From NCBI GenBank assembly GCA_023953615.1, contig JAMLJH010000002.1, positions 1,104,492 to 1,168,491 of the forward strand: a stretch of 64,000 nucleotides of DNA, given 5' to 3'. The translations under genes and the position numbers were made by a program. Source of the stretch: Verrucomicrobiia bacterium. GTDB taxonomy: Bacteria; Verrucomicrobiota; Verrucomicrobiia; Limisphaerales; JADLHS01. The notes below the pieces were generated by a model. The model was not told the origin of the DNA and made no database searches. It saw nothing but the letters and a program-made list of their open reading frames with translations. How positions within the stretch are numbered: the stretch's first letter is position 1; every line of letters begins with the position of its first letter. Positions 54,742 to 64,000 of the stretch are shown here, one piece after another.

Positions 54742-56205
54742 TTACCACGAATAATGCACGGTGTAGGTGATGACCTTTTCCTCGTCTGGTGGCACCGTCA
54801 CGCGGAATTCGATGGTTTGAGCGTCCTGCTTTTTGAAAGCGTCAGACTGGGCTTTGATCTTCCAATTGCTCCAACGGTAGAGGTGTTCGACCACGCGGAT
54901 TTCCACTGCTTCCTTCTTGCGATTGCGTAGCTTGATTTCGAAAGTTTCATCAATCCATTTATCGCCGCGATCGGTTTTGAAATTTGTCGCTTTGCGTTCA
55001 CCCACAAGATCGAACGAGTTGCCGGTGCGCACCCGGATGGTTTCGTTGCGCGGCGTGTGGTCAATCTGGTTTTCCCCGGTAAATTCCAACTGTCCATCCG
55101 TGCCGCGCCGGTAAAAGCGCAGCTTGCCCTTGGGCAGAGGGACGCCGAGATGGTTCGTATCCGCGTTCACAAATTCGCGCATCACCCAAACCTTGGTGTT
55201 GGATTGGGCGCCATAACCCTGATCGGTGTTTAGACTGCCATAGAAGCGGGAACTTGTGCCGCCGTCGTAAACGTAAAACACCGGCGCGTGGACGGCTTCG
55301 GCGCGCACAAACTCCACCTGCTTGGTTTCCCGGTCCCGGAGCGTTGTGGCGCGCGCCACCGTGTAGAGGTGAAACTCGTCAAAGGTTTCTTCCGTCACCG
55401 TTGGCGGCGCGCCGGCAGCTGCGTATGACAGGGCCATCACTCGGGTAGCTGGTCTGCGTTCTAATGGAGCGATTTTATTCACGTCTCCGGCCAACAATTT
55501 GATTTTCGCGTTCTCAAAAGTTTTGCCGCTGGAATTGTTCATGGAGATCCAGCCGATGAGATCCACCGTGTCGCCAGTCTCCGGAGCGACGAGATTGTAA
55601 TCCGCAGCCCAGGTGAAGCCGCCGGTGACGTAGCTGACTTCCGCCGCCAACTTGCCGGGTTTATCCGTCCGCAACAGCCAGTTGAGCGTGGGCTTGAGGA
55701 TGGTGTCATCGCCCAACGAAGGAAACAACGGTTGGCCGGGCAACGCAAATTGCAGCTCCCCGTTCACCTCGATGATGGGTTGTTCCTTGCCGCCTCCCGG
55801 CACGTAACCACTCCGAATGATTTTGCCTTTGATGATTTCACGCGTCAGCGTGTTATCCTTCATCCGCTCGCGCACGAAGGAAATCGTTTTGCCTTCATTC
55901 AATGACAGCAACAACTCCTGCGAGACGGGGTCGTTGCGGTAGTTTTGTTCGAGAATCTGCAGCGCGCGTTGGCCGGAGGGATCGCGCAGGATCACTGAAT
56001 CCGGCTCCAACTGCGCCGTGGCGCCTGCAAAATGAATCTCGTTGAGATCGGCCTTCAGTTCGAGTGGAACGTCATCCCGCACCACGGCGAAATCTTGATT
56101 GTAGATGGTCAGCGCCGGACCGGCGGGACTGGTGACGCTCCAGGGGGACAGGAGGGCAGTGGCGGCGACTAGCGCCGCAATTGGTGTTGATTTTAGCTGG
56201 TTCAT
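54742..56205 (-). CDS. Exported DUF4139 domain protein
   Basis: 487 aa; start at 56205 (MNQLKSTPIAALVAATALLSP) gives a signal peptide. The mature protein opens LTIYNQDFAVVRDDVPLELK and has SYVTGGFTWAADYNLV and NSSGKTFENAKIKLLAGDVN, the repeating beta pattern of DUF4139 (mucoidy inhibitor A-like) proteins, ending VTVPPDEEKVITYTVHYSW. Unlike MuiA it lacks the coiled-coil N-terminal part, so it is the short, exported form. Function is unknown; a surface beta-sandwich is inferred. Confidence 0.8.
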   Translation of the reverse strand: MNQLKSTPIAALVAATALLSPWSVTSPAGPALTIYNQDFAVVRDDVPLELKADLNEIHFAGATAQLEPDSVILRDPSGQRALQILEQNYRNDPVSQELLLSLNEGKTISFVRERMKDNTLTREIIKGKIIRSGYVPGGGKEQPIIEVNGELQFALPGQPLFPSLGDDTILKPTLNWLLRTDKPGKLAAEVSYVTGGFTWAADYNLVAPETGDTVDLIGWISMNNSSGKTFENAKIKLLAGDVNKIAPLERRPATRVMALSYAAAGAPPTVTEETFDEFHLYTVARATTLRDRETKQVEFVRAEAVHAPVFYVYDGGTSSRFYGSLNTDQGYGAQSNTKVWVMREFVNADTNHLGVPLPKGKLRFYRRGTDGQLEFTGENQIDHTPRNETIRVRTGNSFDLVGERKATNFKTDRGDKWIDETFEIKLRNRKKEAVEIRVVEHLYRWSNWKIKAQSDAFKKQDAQTIEFRVTVPPDEEKVITYTVHYSW

Positions 56206-56403
56206 AAATTTCTCGTTCGATGATGAGACGGTATTAGTAGCAGGATGCTCCCGGAAAAGTTTAATCGCGAGGAATTTCAGTCGGGGTCGGTGGGGAAATC
56301 TTGACCCGCTGCGCGCAGATTTTATCATGCGATCCGGTAGGTTGAAAACGCTACCTCAAGCCGCACGGCCAGGGCGGTGGCTTGAACCCCGAACCGAAAT
56401 TGA

Positions 56404-57699
<1,296 letters not shown>

Positions 57700-57720
57700 A
57701 ATCAGCTATCCTTTTGCAAA

Positions 57721-57752
57721 AACCTCGGTGGAAGTCGCTTTCCACCGAGGTT
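57721..57752. terminator. Bidirectional terminator between eno and the AsmA-like gene
   Basis: AACCTCGGTGGAA (57721-57733), loop gtcgct, TTCCACCGAGGTT (57740-57752): a perfect 13-bp stem. On the minus strand it is followed by 'tttgcaaaagg', and on the plus strand by 'cttcgtta', so both converging transcripts could end here. Confidence 0.75.
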
Positions 57753-57783
57753 CTTCGTTATCACTGCGAAAGCATTCAATCGC

Positions 57784-60700
57784 TTATTTCTTTGGCTTTT
57801 TGAAGAGATTCAGCAAGTCGCCGACCGGATCAGCGGGTGAAGCATTGGTGGCGGGAGCGTTCGTGTTCGCGTTGGCCGAATCGGACGCAACGGGTTTGCC
57901 GCCGAGAATCGCGCCGACCTCACCCAGCACGCCGCCCGCCTTGCCGCCAATGACATTGCCAATCGTTCCGGCGGTAAAAGCGAAAATCACGGTCTTATCG
58001 GTTTTGACATCCGGACTGCCAAGCGTGCCGGTCAATCGCGCAAACGTGGGCAATTGCACGTAGGCATCGTTGGTCGTCTGATTCGAGATGCGTAGGTTTT
58101 TTGCCACTCGTCCCGCCAATGAAATATCCAGGTTCTGGTTTAATGGCGAGTCATCCAGCACATCGGCAATCGGAATCGCTCCGCGGGTGGTGGCAATGAA
58201 CGTTGCGCTGTGCGCGATAAAATCCGGGATCTCGATCTGGCCGTTCGCCGCGCGCAGGTCGGCATTGACATAATTCAACGGAGAATCGAGCAGTTCCGGC
58301 GCGCCCAGCCCGAGGGCGATGGGCGTGATGATGGCGCGAAGTTTGGGACCGGTAATCTGAATGTTGGCGTTGGTGAAGCTGAAATGCGCCGAGCCGTTCA
58401 AGTGTTCCCGCAGACTGACTCCCGTAACGCCGGCGCCTTTGAGGTCAGCTTGGGCGGTAAGTTGACCATCGGCTTGGTCGCGATAGGTGGGTGAAAAAGT
58501 ATTGGCCAATGGCGCGACCGGCACGTCTTGCGCCTGAAAAGTGACATCGTATTTATAGCCGCGCGTTCCCAAGTCCAAGGCAACGGTTGCGTTGACCGGC
58601 GCGCGATTCAGAGTCAACGCCATTGGCTTGAGCGTGATTTGATGATTGTCGAGCTTCGCGGTCATCTGGAGGTTCTCAACATCAATTTCGCGCAGGTAGA
58701 GCCGCTGAATCGCCGCTTCAAAAGTGAAATTTTGGAACGGTAGCTGGACGGGGTCAGGTTCAACATTTTTTCCTGGCGTCGCGGGCGGCGCAACGTTCGT
58801 AACGGTTGTGGCCTTCGTCGGGGCGTCGGCGAACAAATCATAATACGGCGTCACGTCCAAGGTTTCGGCGGTGAGCTTCAGTTGTCCGGTGATGGCGTTG
58901 CTCTGGGAATAATCCACGTTGCCAGTCAGGTTCAACTGGTTCTTGGCGCGGTCGGTCGGGGTGAGTGTCAGTTGCGCTTGTCGAATCTGCGCGACGGCCT
59001 TCGCCACGCCCACATCCAATTGCGCTTTGACCGCAAGCGGACTGGTGGGAAGCGAACCTTGCGGATCCTGGACCACCAGATTGCTCACCTGAAAATCACC
59101 TTTCAGCGACATATCGCCGTTCGCGGAAGCATTGACCGATGCGGTCGAGTCCAGGGAAACGGACCGCAATTTTTTATCACCCAAGGCACTTTCGAGAAAC
59201 GGGCGCAAGCCATTTTGGTTAAGCCCGGCGAGTTTGAGCGAAAGTTGGCCCGCTTGGGTGGTCAGATTCAACTGCCCGGACAGATCAAAGTTGCCGCCGG
59301 GAGTGTCTCCGCCGCGCAAGGTTCCCTTCAGTTGACGGATGACCACGTCCTGATTTTGCAGGGTCACGTCCCAATCCGCCGAACTGCCGAAAGAGTTGAA
59401 GTGGTAATCGGCGTAACGACCGCGCAGATCTGAAAGCGTGAGCTGGCCGGTTGTGGTTTGGCCGGTTTGCGTTTTGAGGAGATGACTGCGCAATTCCAGC
59501 GTGCCGGAAGAAAATTCGGCTCCTTGCTGAGGCAGCACGGTGAGTAATCCCGACACCGCGACCTGAGCGGTCACTTGTAGATTCGCAGCCTGCGTGTCGC
59601 TGTGAAAATCGCCGTTGACCGACGCGGATAAAACGGGTTGAGCGTGTTGTGTCAGATCGAGTTGGAGTTTATCAACCTTGAATCGGGACAGGTCCGTGAC
59701 GCTTCCTTGCGTGGTTAGTTTCACGTCAAGGCCGTTGAGCTTCAGGTCGTCCACCTTGGCGGCGAGCTGATTGATCGAGGTGTCGAGGTTGAAGGATAAG
59801 GCTTGCGCGCCCTTTTGCGCGGTTACTTGCGCCGTGGCGTTTACCACTCCTCCGGGCGATAAATCGGCTGCGAAAGCCTGCCAGTCGGCCAGGTTCAAAT
59901 TCGAGACGCGGAGATTCAATGCCGCATCGCTCAGCGCCGTCGCGGAACTGCCCACCGCCAGACTGATCGGTTGAGTCAAGGCAACGGTCAACAATTCGTG
60001 CCCGTTTTGCGTGCCGGTGATATCGAGCGTTTTGAGCAGAGCCGAGAGGGTCGCTCGATTCCAGGCCGCGTCGTAGTCGCAACGCAAATCCAACCTCGGC
60101 GTGGTTTGCTGGGCGTAAGTTATCTGAAAAGGATTGAGCTGGATTTGACCGGTCGCGGCAATTTTCTCGCCGCCTTTCTCAATCTGAATTTCGCTGTTGG
60201 CGTTGATGACCGTTGGACCGAAATCAAGCCCGGCCATGGCGCCCGCCAGATTCAGTACGGCGCGATCCACGGAGGAGAGTTGCACTTTTAATTTGCCTTC
60301 CAATTTGGCGGCGTCAAACGGTCCGGCGACGTGCAATTGCGCAAGCCGGGTATCGCCTTGGAGAAATTGCAGGGCGATCTGCTTCACTTCCGTCGGCGTC
60401 ACCTCGCAATCCAGGGTGGCGGCCAGTCCGGCGGCTTCAGCAAAATTGCCGCTGGCGTTTTGCACGGCAAAAGTCGCTTTTCCAATGAGATGATCCGGCA
60501 GCAAAGTCGGAGCAAGATTAAAGTCGAATTTACCCGCGAGCGTGGCGGCGAGCGCGTCGGTTCCGGTTGCCGCCGTGTTTTCCATCTGGAGCTGTGAGGA
60601 AATCTCCAAACGTCCCGCCCCGCCGTTCTTTATGTCGGTAGCGGTGAAATTTAATCCGGACAAAGCCATGGTTTCTGTACCGCCATCCTTGGTCTGGACC

Positions 60701-61215
60701 TCGCGTCGCAGCGTTGCATTCTTGATGGTGATTTGTTTGAGATTCAGAACCAGTGGTTTTGTCGCGTCGGTAGTGGCCGGCTCTTTCGACGCGGTCGGTT
60801 GCTCAAGCAACGGGTCCAGATTGCTCGATCCATCCGCAAGTTGTTTGAGATTGATGACGGGGGATTCAATCGTGATTTCGTCAACCTCCAGATTGCCGCG
60901 CAACAACGCGAAGCCGTGATAGCGGACGCGCACCAGATCCGCCGTCAAAAGCTGGGGCCGGCCTTTTGGCGTCAGCTTGAGTCCTTTGAGGGACACTTGC
61001 GAAAGCGGACTAAGCTGGAGTTCGGTGACGGTCAATTCGGCGTTGAGTGCGTGGCCGACGCGCGGAAGCACGACGCCTTTGATGAAGGCTGAGCTGGTCA
61101 AAATGAAGTACGCCGCAACCAGCAAAACTACGAAGCTTCCTAGAATCCAGATGAGTTTGCGCCGCCAGCTTCGTGCGGGGCGAACGGGAGTCGAATTCAG
61201 TCCTGTGTCAGCCAT
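57784..61215 (-). CDS. Giant AsmA/TamB-like protein
   Basis: 1143 aa; start at 61215 (MADTGLNSTPVRPARS). One N-terminal membrane helix (RRKLIWILGSFVVLLVAAYFIL, signal anchor) then a very long beta-repeat periplasmic domain of the AsmA/TamB type: opening FIKGVVLPRVGHALNAELTV, many 'LDLGTRGYKYDVTFQAQDV'-like strands, and a C-terminal AsmA part with GAGVTGVSLREHLNGSAHFSF and LRAIITPIALGLG. Such bridges move phospholipids between membranes. The C-terminus is an Ala/Asn-rich tail ending LLNLFKKPKK. It converges with eno across the shared terminator. Confidence 0.82.
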   Translation of the reverse strand: MADTGLNSTPVRPARSWRRKLIWILGSFVVLLVAAYFILTSSAFIKGVVLPRVGHALNAELTVTELQLSPLSQVSLKGLKLTPKGRPQLLTADLVRVRYHGFALLRGNLEVDEITIESPVINLKQLADGSSNLDPLLEQPTASKEPATTDATKPLVLNLKQITIKNATLRREVQTKDGGTETMALSGLNFTATDIKNGGAGRLEISSQLQMENTAATGTDALAATLAGKFDFNLAPTLLPDHLIGKATFAVQNASGNFAEAAGLAATLDCEVTPTEVKQIALQFLQGDTRLAQLHVAGPFDAAKLEGKLKVQLSSVDRAVLNLAGAMAGLDFGPTVINANSEIQIEKGGEKIAATGQIQLNPFQITYAQQTTPRLDLRCDYDAAWNRATLSALLKTLDITGTQNGHELLTVALTQPISLAVGSSATALSDAALNLRVSNLNLADWQAFAADLSPGGVVNATAQVTAQKGAQALSFNLDTSINQLAAKVDDLKLNGLDVKLTTQGSVTDLSRFKVDKLQLDLTQHAQPVLSASVNGDFHSDTQAANLQVTAQVAVSGLLTVLPQQGAEFSSGTLELRSHLLKTQTGQTTTGQLTLSDLRGRYADYHFNSFGSSADWDVTLQNQDVVIRQLKGTLRGGDTPGGNFDLSGQLNLTTQAGQLSLKLAGLNQNGLRPFLESALGDKKLRSVSLDSTASVNASANGDMSLKGDFQVSNLVVQDPQGSLPTSPLAVKAQLDVGVAKAVAQIRQAQLTLTPTDRAKNQLNLTGNVDYSQSNAITGQLKLTAETLDVTPYYDLFADAPTKATTVTNVAPPATPGKNVEPDPVQLPFQNFTFEAAIQRLYLREIDVENLQMTAKLDNHQITLKPMALTLNRAPVNATVALDLGTRGYKYDVTFQAQDVPVAPLANTFSPTYRDQADGQLTAQADLKGAGVTGVSLREHLNGSAHFSFTNANIQITGPKLRAIITPIALGLGAPELLDSPLNYVNADLRAANGQIEIPDFIAHSATFIATTRGAIPIADVLDDSPLNQNLDISLAGRVAKNLRISNQTTNDAYVQLPTFARLTGTLGSPDVKTDKTVIFAFTAGTIGNVIGGKAGGVLGEVGAILGGKPVASDSANANTNAPATNASPADPVGDLLNLFKKPKK

Positions 61216-61374
61216 AATCAACCTAAAGCAATGTGTCGTTTTCCGTATTGCCCGATGGAACATCTCGGCCCAACAACCTTAGCGGTTGGGCGGATAGTTT
61301 CAAATGGATTGTTGGCGGACGAGGCGCCGAGCCACAGTGGCAAGACTTGTGGCGACGCTTTTCACAGTACGCCA

Positions 61375-62412
61375 TCAGGCTTTCTTGCCGCCGGAAGTCG
61401 GAACGGTGGCAATGGTTCGCAGAATGCGACTGGCCACCTTGTAGGGATCGCTCTGTGAGTTGGGCCGCCGATCTTCCAGATAACCTTTGTACCCGTTGTT
61501 CACGAAACTGTGCGGGACGCGGATCGAGGCGCCGCGATTGGCGACGCCGTAGTTGAATTTGTCAATGGACTGGGTCTCGTGCAGACCAGTCAACCGCAGG
61601 TGATTATCCGGGCCGTAAACCGCGATGTGTTCGTTTTTATATTTGTCAAACGCGGCCATCAACGCTTCAAAGTAGTCCTTGCCGCCGACTTCGCGCAGGT
61701 GAGTCGTGGAAAAATTGGTGTGCATTCCCGATCCGTTCCAGTCCACGTCTTTGCCCAACGGCTTGCAATGCCAGTTCACGTCCACTTTGTAGCTTTCGCA
61801 AAGACGCATCAGCAGATAGCGCGCGACCCAGATTTGATCGGCGGCGGTGGTGGCGCCCTTGCCGAAAATCTGAAATTCCCATTGGCCTTTGGCGACTTCA
61901 GCATTGATTCCCTCCAGGTTGAGGTTGGCATCGAGACAAAGGTCCACGTGCTTTTCAATGATTTCGCGTCCGATGCTGCCCATGCTGTCGAAACCCACAC
62001 CGGTGTAGTACAGGCCTTGCGGATAGGGGAAACCTGTTTCCGGAAATCCCAATGGCTTGCCGTCTTGATAAAGGAAAAACTCCTGCTCGAATCCGAACCA
62101 CGCGCCCGGGTCCTCTGGAATGGTCGCGCGGCTGTTACTGGGATGAGGCGTTTTGCCGTCGGGCATCAACACTTCCGACATGACTAATACGCCGTTGCGC
62201 CGGGTGCTATCGGGATAACACGCAACGGGTTTGAGCACGCAATCCGAACTGCGCCCTTCGGCCTGGCGGGTCGAGCTGCCGTCAAATCCCCAGAGGGGAA
62301 GTTCGGCGGGAGTGGGAAAGGATTTGAATTCGCGGATCAGGGTTTTGCTGCGGAGATTGGCTGTGGGTTCGTAACCATCGAGCCAGATATATTCCAATTT
62401 AAATTTAACCAT
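61375..62412 (-). CDS. glnII: Glutamine synthetase type II (eukaryotic-like GSII)
   Basis: 345 aa. Start at 62412 (MVKFKLEYIWLDGYEPTANL) matches the GSII opening. It has WGFDGSSTRQAEGRSSD, DPGAWFGFEQEFFLY (Glu metal ligands), VAKGQWEFQIFG, WNGSGMHTNFST (catalytic) and NYGVANRGASIRVPHSF. The type I enzyme's adenylylation Tyr and its C-terminal region are absent, so regulation differs from GlnA. Found in plants, Rhizobium and some other bacteria. Divergent from the kinase-like gene; no PII gene is next to it. Confidence 0.92.
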   Translation of the reverse strand: MVKFKLEYIWLDGYEPTANLRSKTLIREFKSFPTPAELPLWGFDGSSTRQAEGRSSDCVLKPVACYPDSTRRNGVLVMSEVLMPDGKTPHPSNSRATIPEDPGAWFGFEQEFFLYQDGKPLGFPETGFPYPQGLYYTGVGFDSMGSIGREIIEKHVDLCLDANLNLEGINAEVAKGQWEFQIFGKGATTAADQIWVARYLLMRLCESYKVDVNWHCKPLGKDVDWNGSGMHTNFSTTHLREVGGKDYFEALMAAFDKYKNEHIAVYGPDNHLRLTGLHETQSIDKFNYGVANRGASIRVPHSFVNNGYKGYLEDRRPNSQSDPYKVASRILRTIATVPTSGGKKA

Positions 62413-62714
62413 GTGTGTGTAGTGTGTGCGCACAACCTGGGGTGTCCAGTCACTTGAAGCCAAGACCCGTTTCCCAACGCCAAGTTACGCGACTCCATTC
62501 CAGCAGGTGCCGGGGTGTGCCGCAAGCACTTTGCGCAACGCGGCATTTTTCGCGTCACCAGTGCGGAGATCGTTGATGCCACTCCGTCATGATAAATTAT
62601 CGCCGCCATGCAGGAGCGTTGATTGGGATGCAGACCTGGCTTTTAGTCAGTTTCAGGCTTTTCTCCAGCGTGCGCTTGCGACACCATGCCGTTGGAATAA
62701 AGGCCGCAGGCTGG
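62413..62714. other. Divergent promoter region between glnII and kinase-like gene
   Basis: 302 bp. I see no gene; an in-frame extension of the downstream ORF from 62589 is not kinase-like. No clear sigma-54 (GG-N10-GC) site is present. Confidence 0.4.
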
Positions 62715-63113
62715 ATGCTGAAAGTAAAAGATACTTTGCGCGCCACGGTGAATCTGACCTTCGATGGGCAAGTGATAAAAACCTATCACGGGTCGGATGC
62801 GCTGAAGCGTTTTGAGAACGAGGTGCAGGTGCTGAACTACCTGGAAGCTCAAGGTTGCCCCTTTGTGCCCCGCCTTTTGGAGGCGGACCGCGAAAAGCTG
62901 CGGATTATCACCACCAATTGTGGGTCCCGAGTCGAGCGCGTGGATCCCGACCGCGTGCGGGAACTTTTTGCCGAATTACAACAGTACGGCGTCCGCCATG
63001 ATGATCCCGACGTGCGCAACATCACTTACCGCCAGCAGGACGGAAGATTTTGCCTCATTGATTTTGAGTTCGCCACCATTCTGAGCGATGCGTCCAAGAC
63101 CAAACCGCAATGA
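62715..63113 (+). CDS. Minimal protein-kinase-like (RIO/Bud32-like) protein
   Basis: 132 aa; start at 62715 (MLKVKDTLRATVNLTF). Kinase core elements appear in order at about half the normal length: VIKTY (candidate Lys), RFENEVQVLNYLEAQ (helix C-type Glu), a short hinge (REKLRIITTNCG), HDDPDVRNIT (HxDxxxxN catalytic loop) and FCLIDFEFA (DFG-equivalent, metal Asp). The G-loop is not canonical. The stop overlaps the start of the PP2C gene by 4 bases (ATGA), so they form a kinase/phosphatase pair. It might be an atypical kinase or a pseudokinase-like regulator. Confidence 0.62.
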   Translation: MLKVKDTLRATVNLTFDGQVIKTYHGSDALKRFENEVQVLNYLEAQGCPFVPRLLEADREKLRIITTNCGSRVERVDPDRVRELFAELQQYGVRHDDPDVRNITYRQQDGRFCLIDFEFATILSDASKTKPQ

Positions 63114-63949
63114 GCCAACCCAGCCCTGAAGTGATCACCCCCACGTTGCGCTGGTTTGGCTGGACGGATTGTGGCCGCGTCCGTCAGAACAACGAAGATG
63201 CTTTTCTCGGATTGCGATTTGACGCGCAAGACGTGCAACGGCTGGGAAAGTTTGGCGAAGCTTCATTGGCTCAGGCCGACTTCGCCTTCGCCGTCAGCGA
63301 TGGCATGGGCGGCGCCAAAGCGGGGGAATACGCCAGCAATGTTGCTGTGGAAAAAATCACGACGCTGCTACCGCGCTCTTTTGCCCAACGCGCCGCGGGT
63401 TTGAGCATCGGCGCGGAAGATATTCTGGCCGAACTTTTCACCCAGGTGCATCGCGCTCTGGCTTACCTGGGCGGCAGCTACGAGGAGTGCGATGGCATGG
63501 AAACGACGCTGAGCCTGTGCTGGTTTACTCCCGGGTGGATGTATTTTGGTCATGTGGGCGATAGTCGGATTTATTACTTGTCGCAGCGCGATCAAACCAT
63601 CAAACAGATCAGCCACGATGACACCCACGTCGGCTGGCTGTATCGCCAGGGAAAGATCAATGAACGCGAAGCGCGCACCCATCCGCGTCGCAACGTCCTG
63701 CAAAAAGCCCTCGGTGGCAGCAATCAATTCATTGACCCGCAACTTGGCGCGGTGGGCTTCGAGTCCGGCGACCGTTTTTTAATTTGTTCCGACGGCCTGA
63801 TTGAGGGGCTTTATGACCATCACATTCTGGATTTAATCCGGTCGAACTCCGGACGTTCCGATTACCATCCGGCGCGCGAATTGGTGTTGGAGTCGGTGCG
63901 TAATGACGGTCGCGATAACACCACGGCGCTGGTCGTCGAAGTTATTTGA
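63110..63949 (+). CDS. PP2C-family serine/threonine phosphatase
   Basis: 279-aa PPM/PP2C Mg/Mn-dependent protein phosphatase, cytoplasmic. Metal and catalytic motifs: RVRQNNEDAFLG, FAVSDGMGGAKAGEYAS, WMYFGHVGDSRIYYLS, QISHDDTHV, FLICSDGLIEGL and RDNTTALVVEVI. It is of the bacterial PstP/PrpC type but has no membrane tail. Translationally coupled to the upstream minimal kinase-like protein, which is probably its functional partner. Confidence 0.94.
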   Translation: MSQPSPEVITPTLRWFGWTDCGRVRQNNEDAFLGLRFDAQDVQRLGKFGEASLAQADFAFAVSDGMGGAKAGEYASNVAVEKITTLLPRSFAQRAAGLSIGAEDILAELFTQVHRALAYLGGSYEECDGMETTLSLCWFTPGWMYFGHVGDSRIYYLSQRDQTIKQISHDDTHVGWLYRQGKINEREARTHPRRNVLQKALGGSNQFIDPQLGAVGFESGDRFLICSDGLIEGLYDHHILDLIRSNSGRSDYHPARELVLESVRNDGRDNTTALVVEVI

Positions 63950-63979
63950 GGAGATATGACTAGAGCACTCGTAATCTAA

Positions 63980-63999
63980 ATTGCTCTCAAGAGAGCAAT
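63980..63999. terminator. Stem-loop near the window end, downstream of the PP2C gene
   Basis: ATTGCTCTC (63980-63988), loop aa, GAGAGCAAT (63991-63999): a perfect 9-bp stem 30 bases after the stop. The sequence after it is outside the window, so a T-tract cannot be judged. Confidence 0.4.
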
Positions 64000-64000
64000 A

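Noticed and set aside
62413..62714. Sigma-54 promoter for glnII
   Set aside because: No TGGCAC-N5-TTGCA type element could be found on the minus strand.

Overview
The window looks like chromosome of a Verrucomicrobiota bacterium, probably Limisphaerales/Pedosphaera-like. I infer this from gene content, not from a database search. Pointers are a DUF1080 (3-keto-disaccharide hydrolase) protein, a pseudopilin with an H-X9-DG ending, an ECF sigma factor fused to a membrane and periplasmic tail, DUF4139 and giant AsmA proteins, a eukaryotic-type (GSII) glutamine synthetase, and many short palindromic repeats between genes. It is a Gram-negative-type genome (LpxB, AsmA, outer-membrane porin), moderately GC-rich, with mostly short transcription units.

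Layout. 1-4.5 kb: end of sucB, metG, and a CLC chloride channel with CBS domains. 4.5-5.5 kb: a decayed integron integrase and palindromic debris. 5.5-13.6 kb: icd, then exported hydrolases (DUF1080, SGNH lipoprotein, EEP nuclease/phosphatase, ADP-ribosylglycohydrolase-like), a TDT-family carrier and a YhbY RNA-binding protein. 13.6-18.8 kb: a three-gene minus-strand glycan operon (DUF2723/TPR membrane protein, GT4, WecA/TagO-like). 18.8-23.3 kb: 23S rRNA uracil methyltransferase, a repeat-rich gap, a DUF4160/DUF2442-like pair, leuD and anmK. 23.3-26.6 kb: accessory zone with a hsdM start relic, an ECF sigma fusion, and a REP-associated tyrosine transposase (RAYT) bracketed by two REPINs. 26.7-34.9 kb: cobA-hemD fusion, urea transporter, GT2, O-antigen-ligase/TPR protein, Tat-type aldo/keto reductase, Gfo/Idh/MocA oxidoreductase.

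34.9-36.2 kb: a small defence/TA island (EVE-HNH nuclease, HicB-HicA) inserted between the oxidoreductase and lpxB. 37.5-44.0 kb: a same-strand cluster that appears devoted to zinc or another transition metal: two paralogous small CAxC membrane proteins, a secreted protein, a pseudopilin, an outer-membrane porin, ZnuA and ZnuB. The ABC ATPase (ZnuC) is absent, and in its place lie repeat DNA and a broken duplicate of the znuB 5' end. 44.3-64 kb: mostly housekeeping: ppdK, thrH with an M50 protease, plsY-gpsA, smc, DUF4139, eno, an AsmA-like giant, glutamine synthetase II, and a translationally coupled minimal kinase-like protein plus PP2C phosphatase.

The most interesting items are the RAYT/REPIN system, whose hairpin stems show compensatory changes; the integron integrase relic; the putative metal-acquisition cluster with its missing ATPase; the EVE-HNH/HicBA insertion beside lpxB; and the compact kinase-phosphatase pair. 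I recognised no rRNA, tRNA or CRISPR array by eye.
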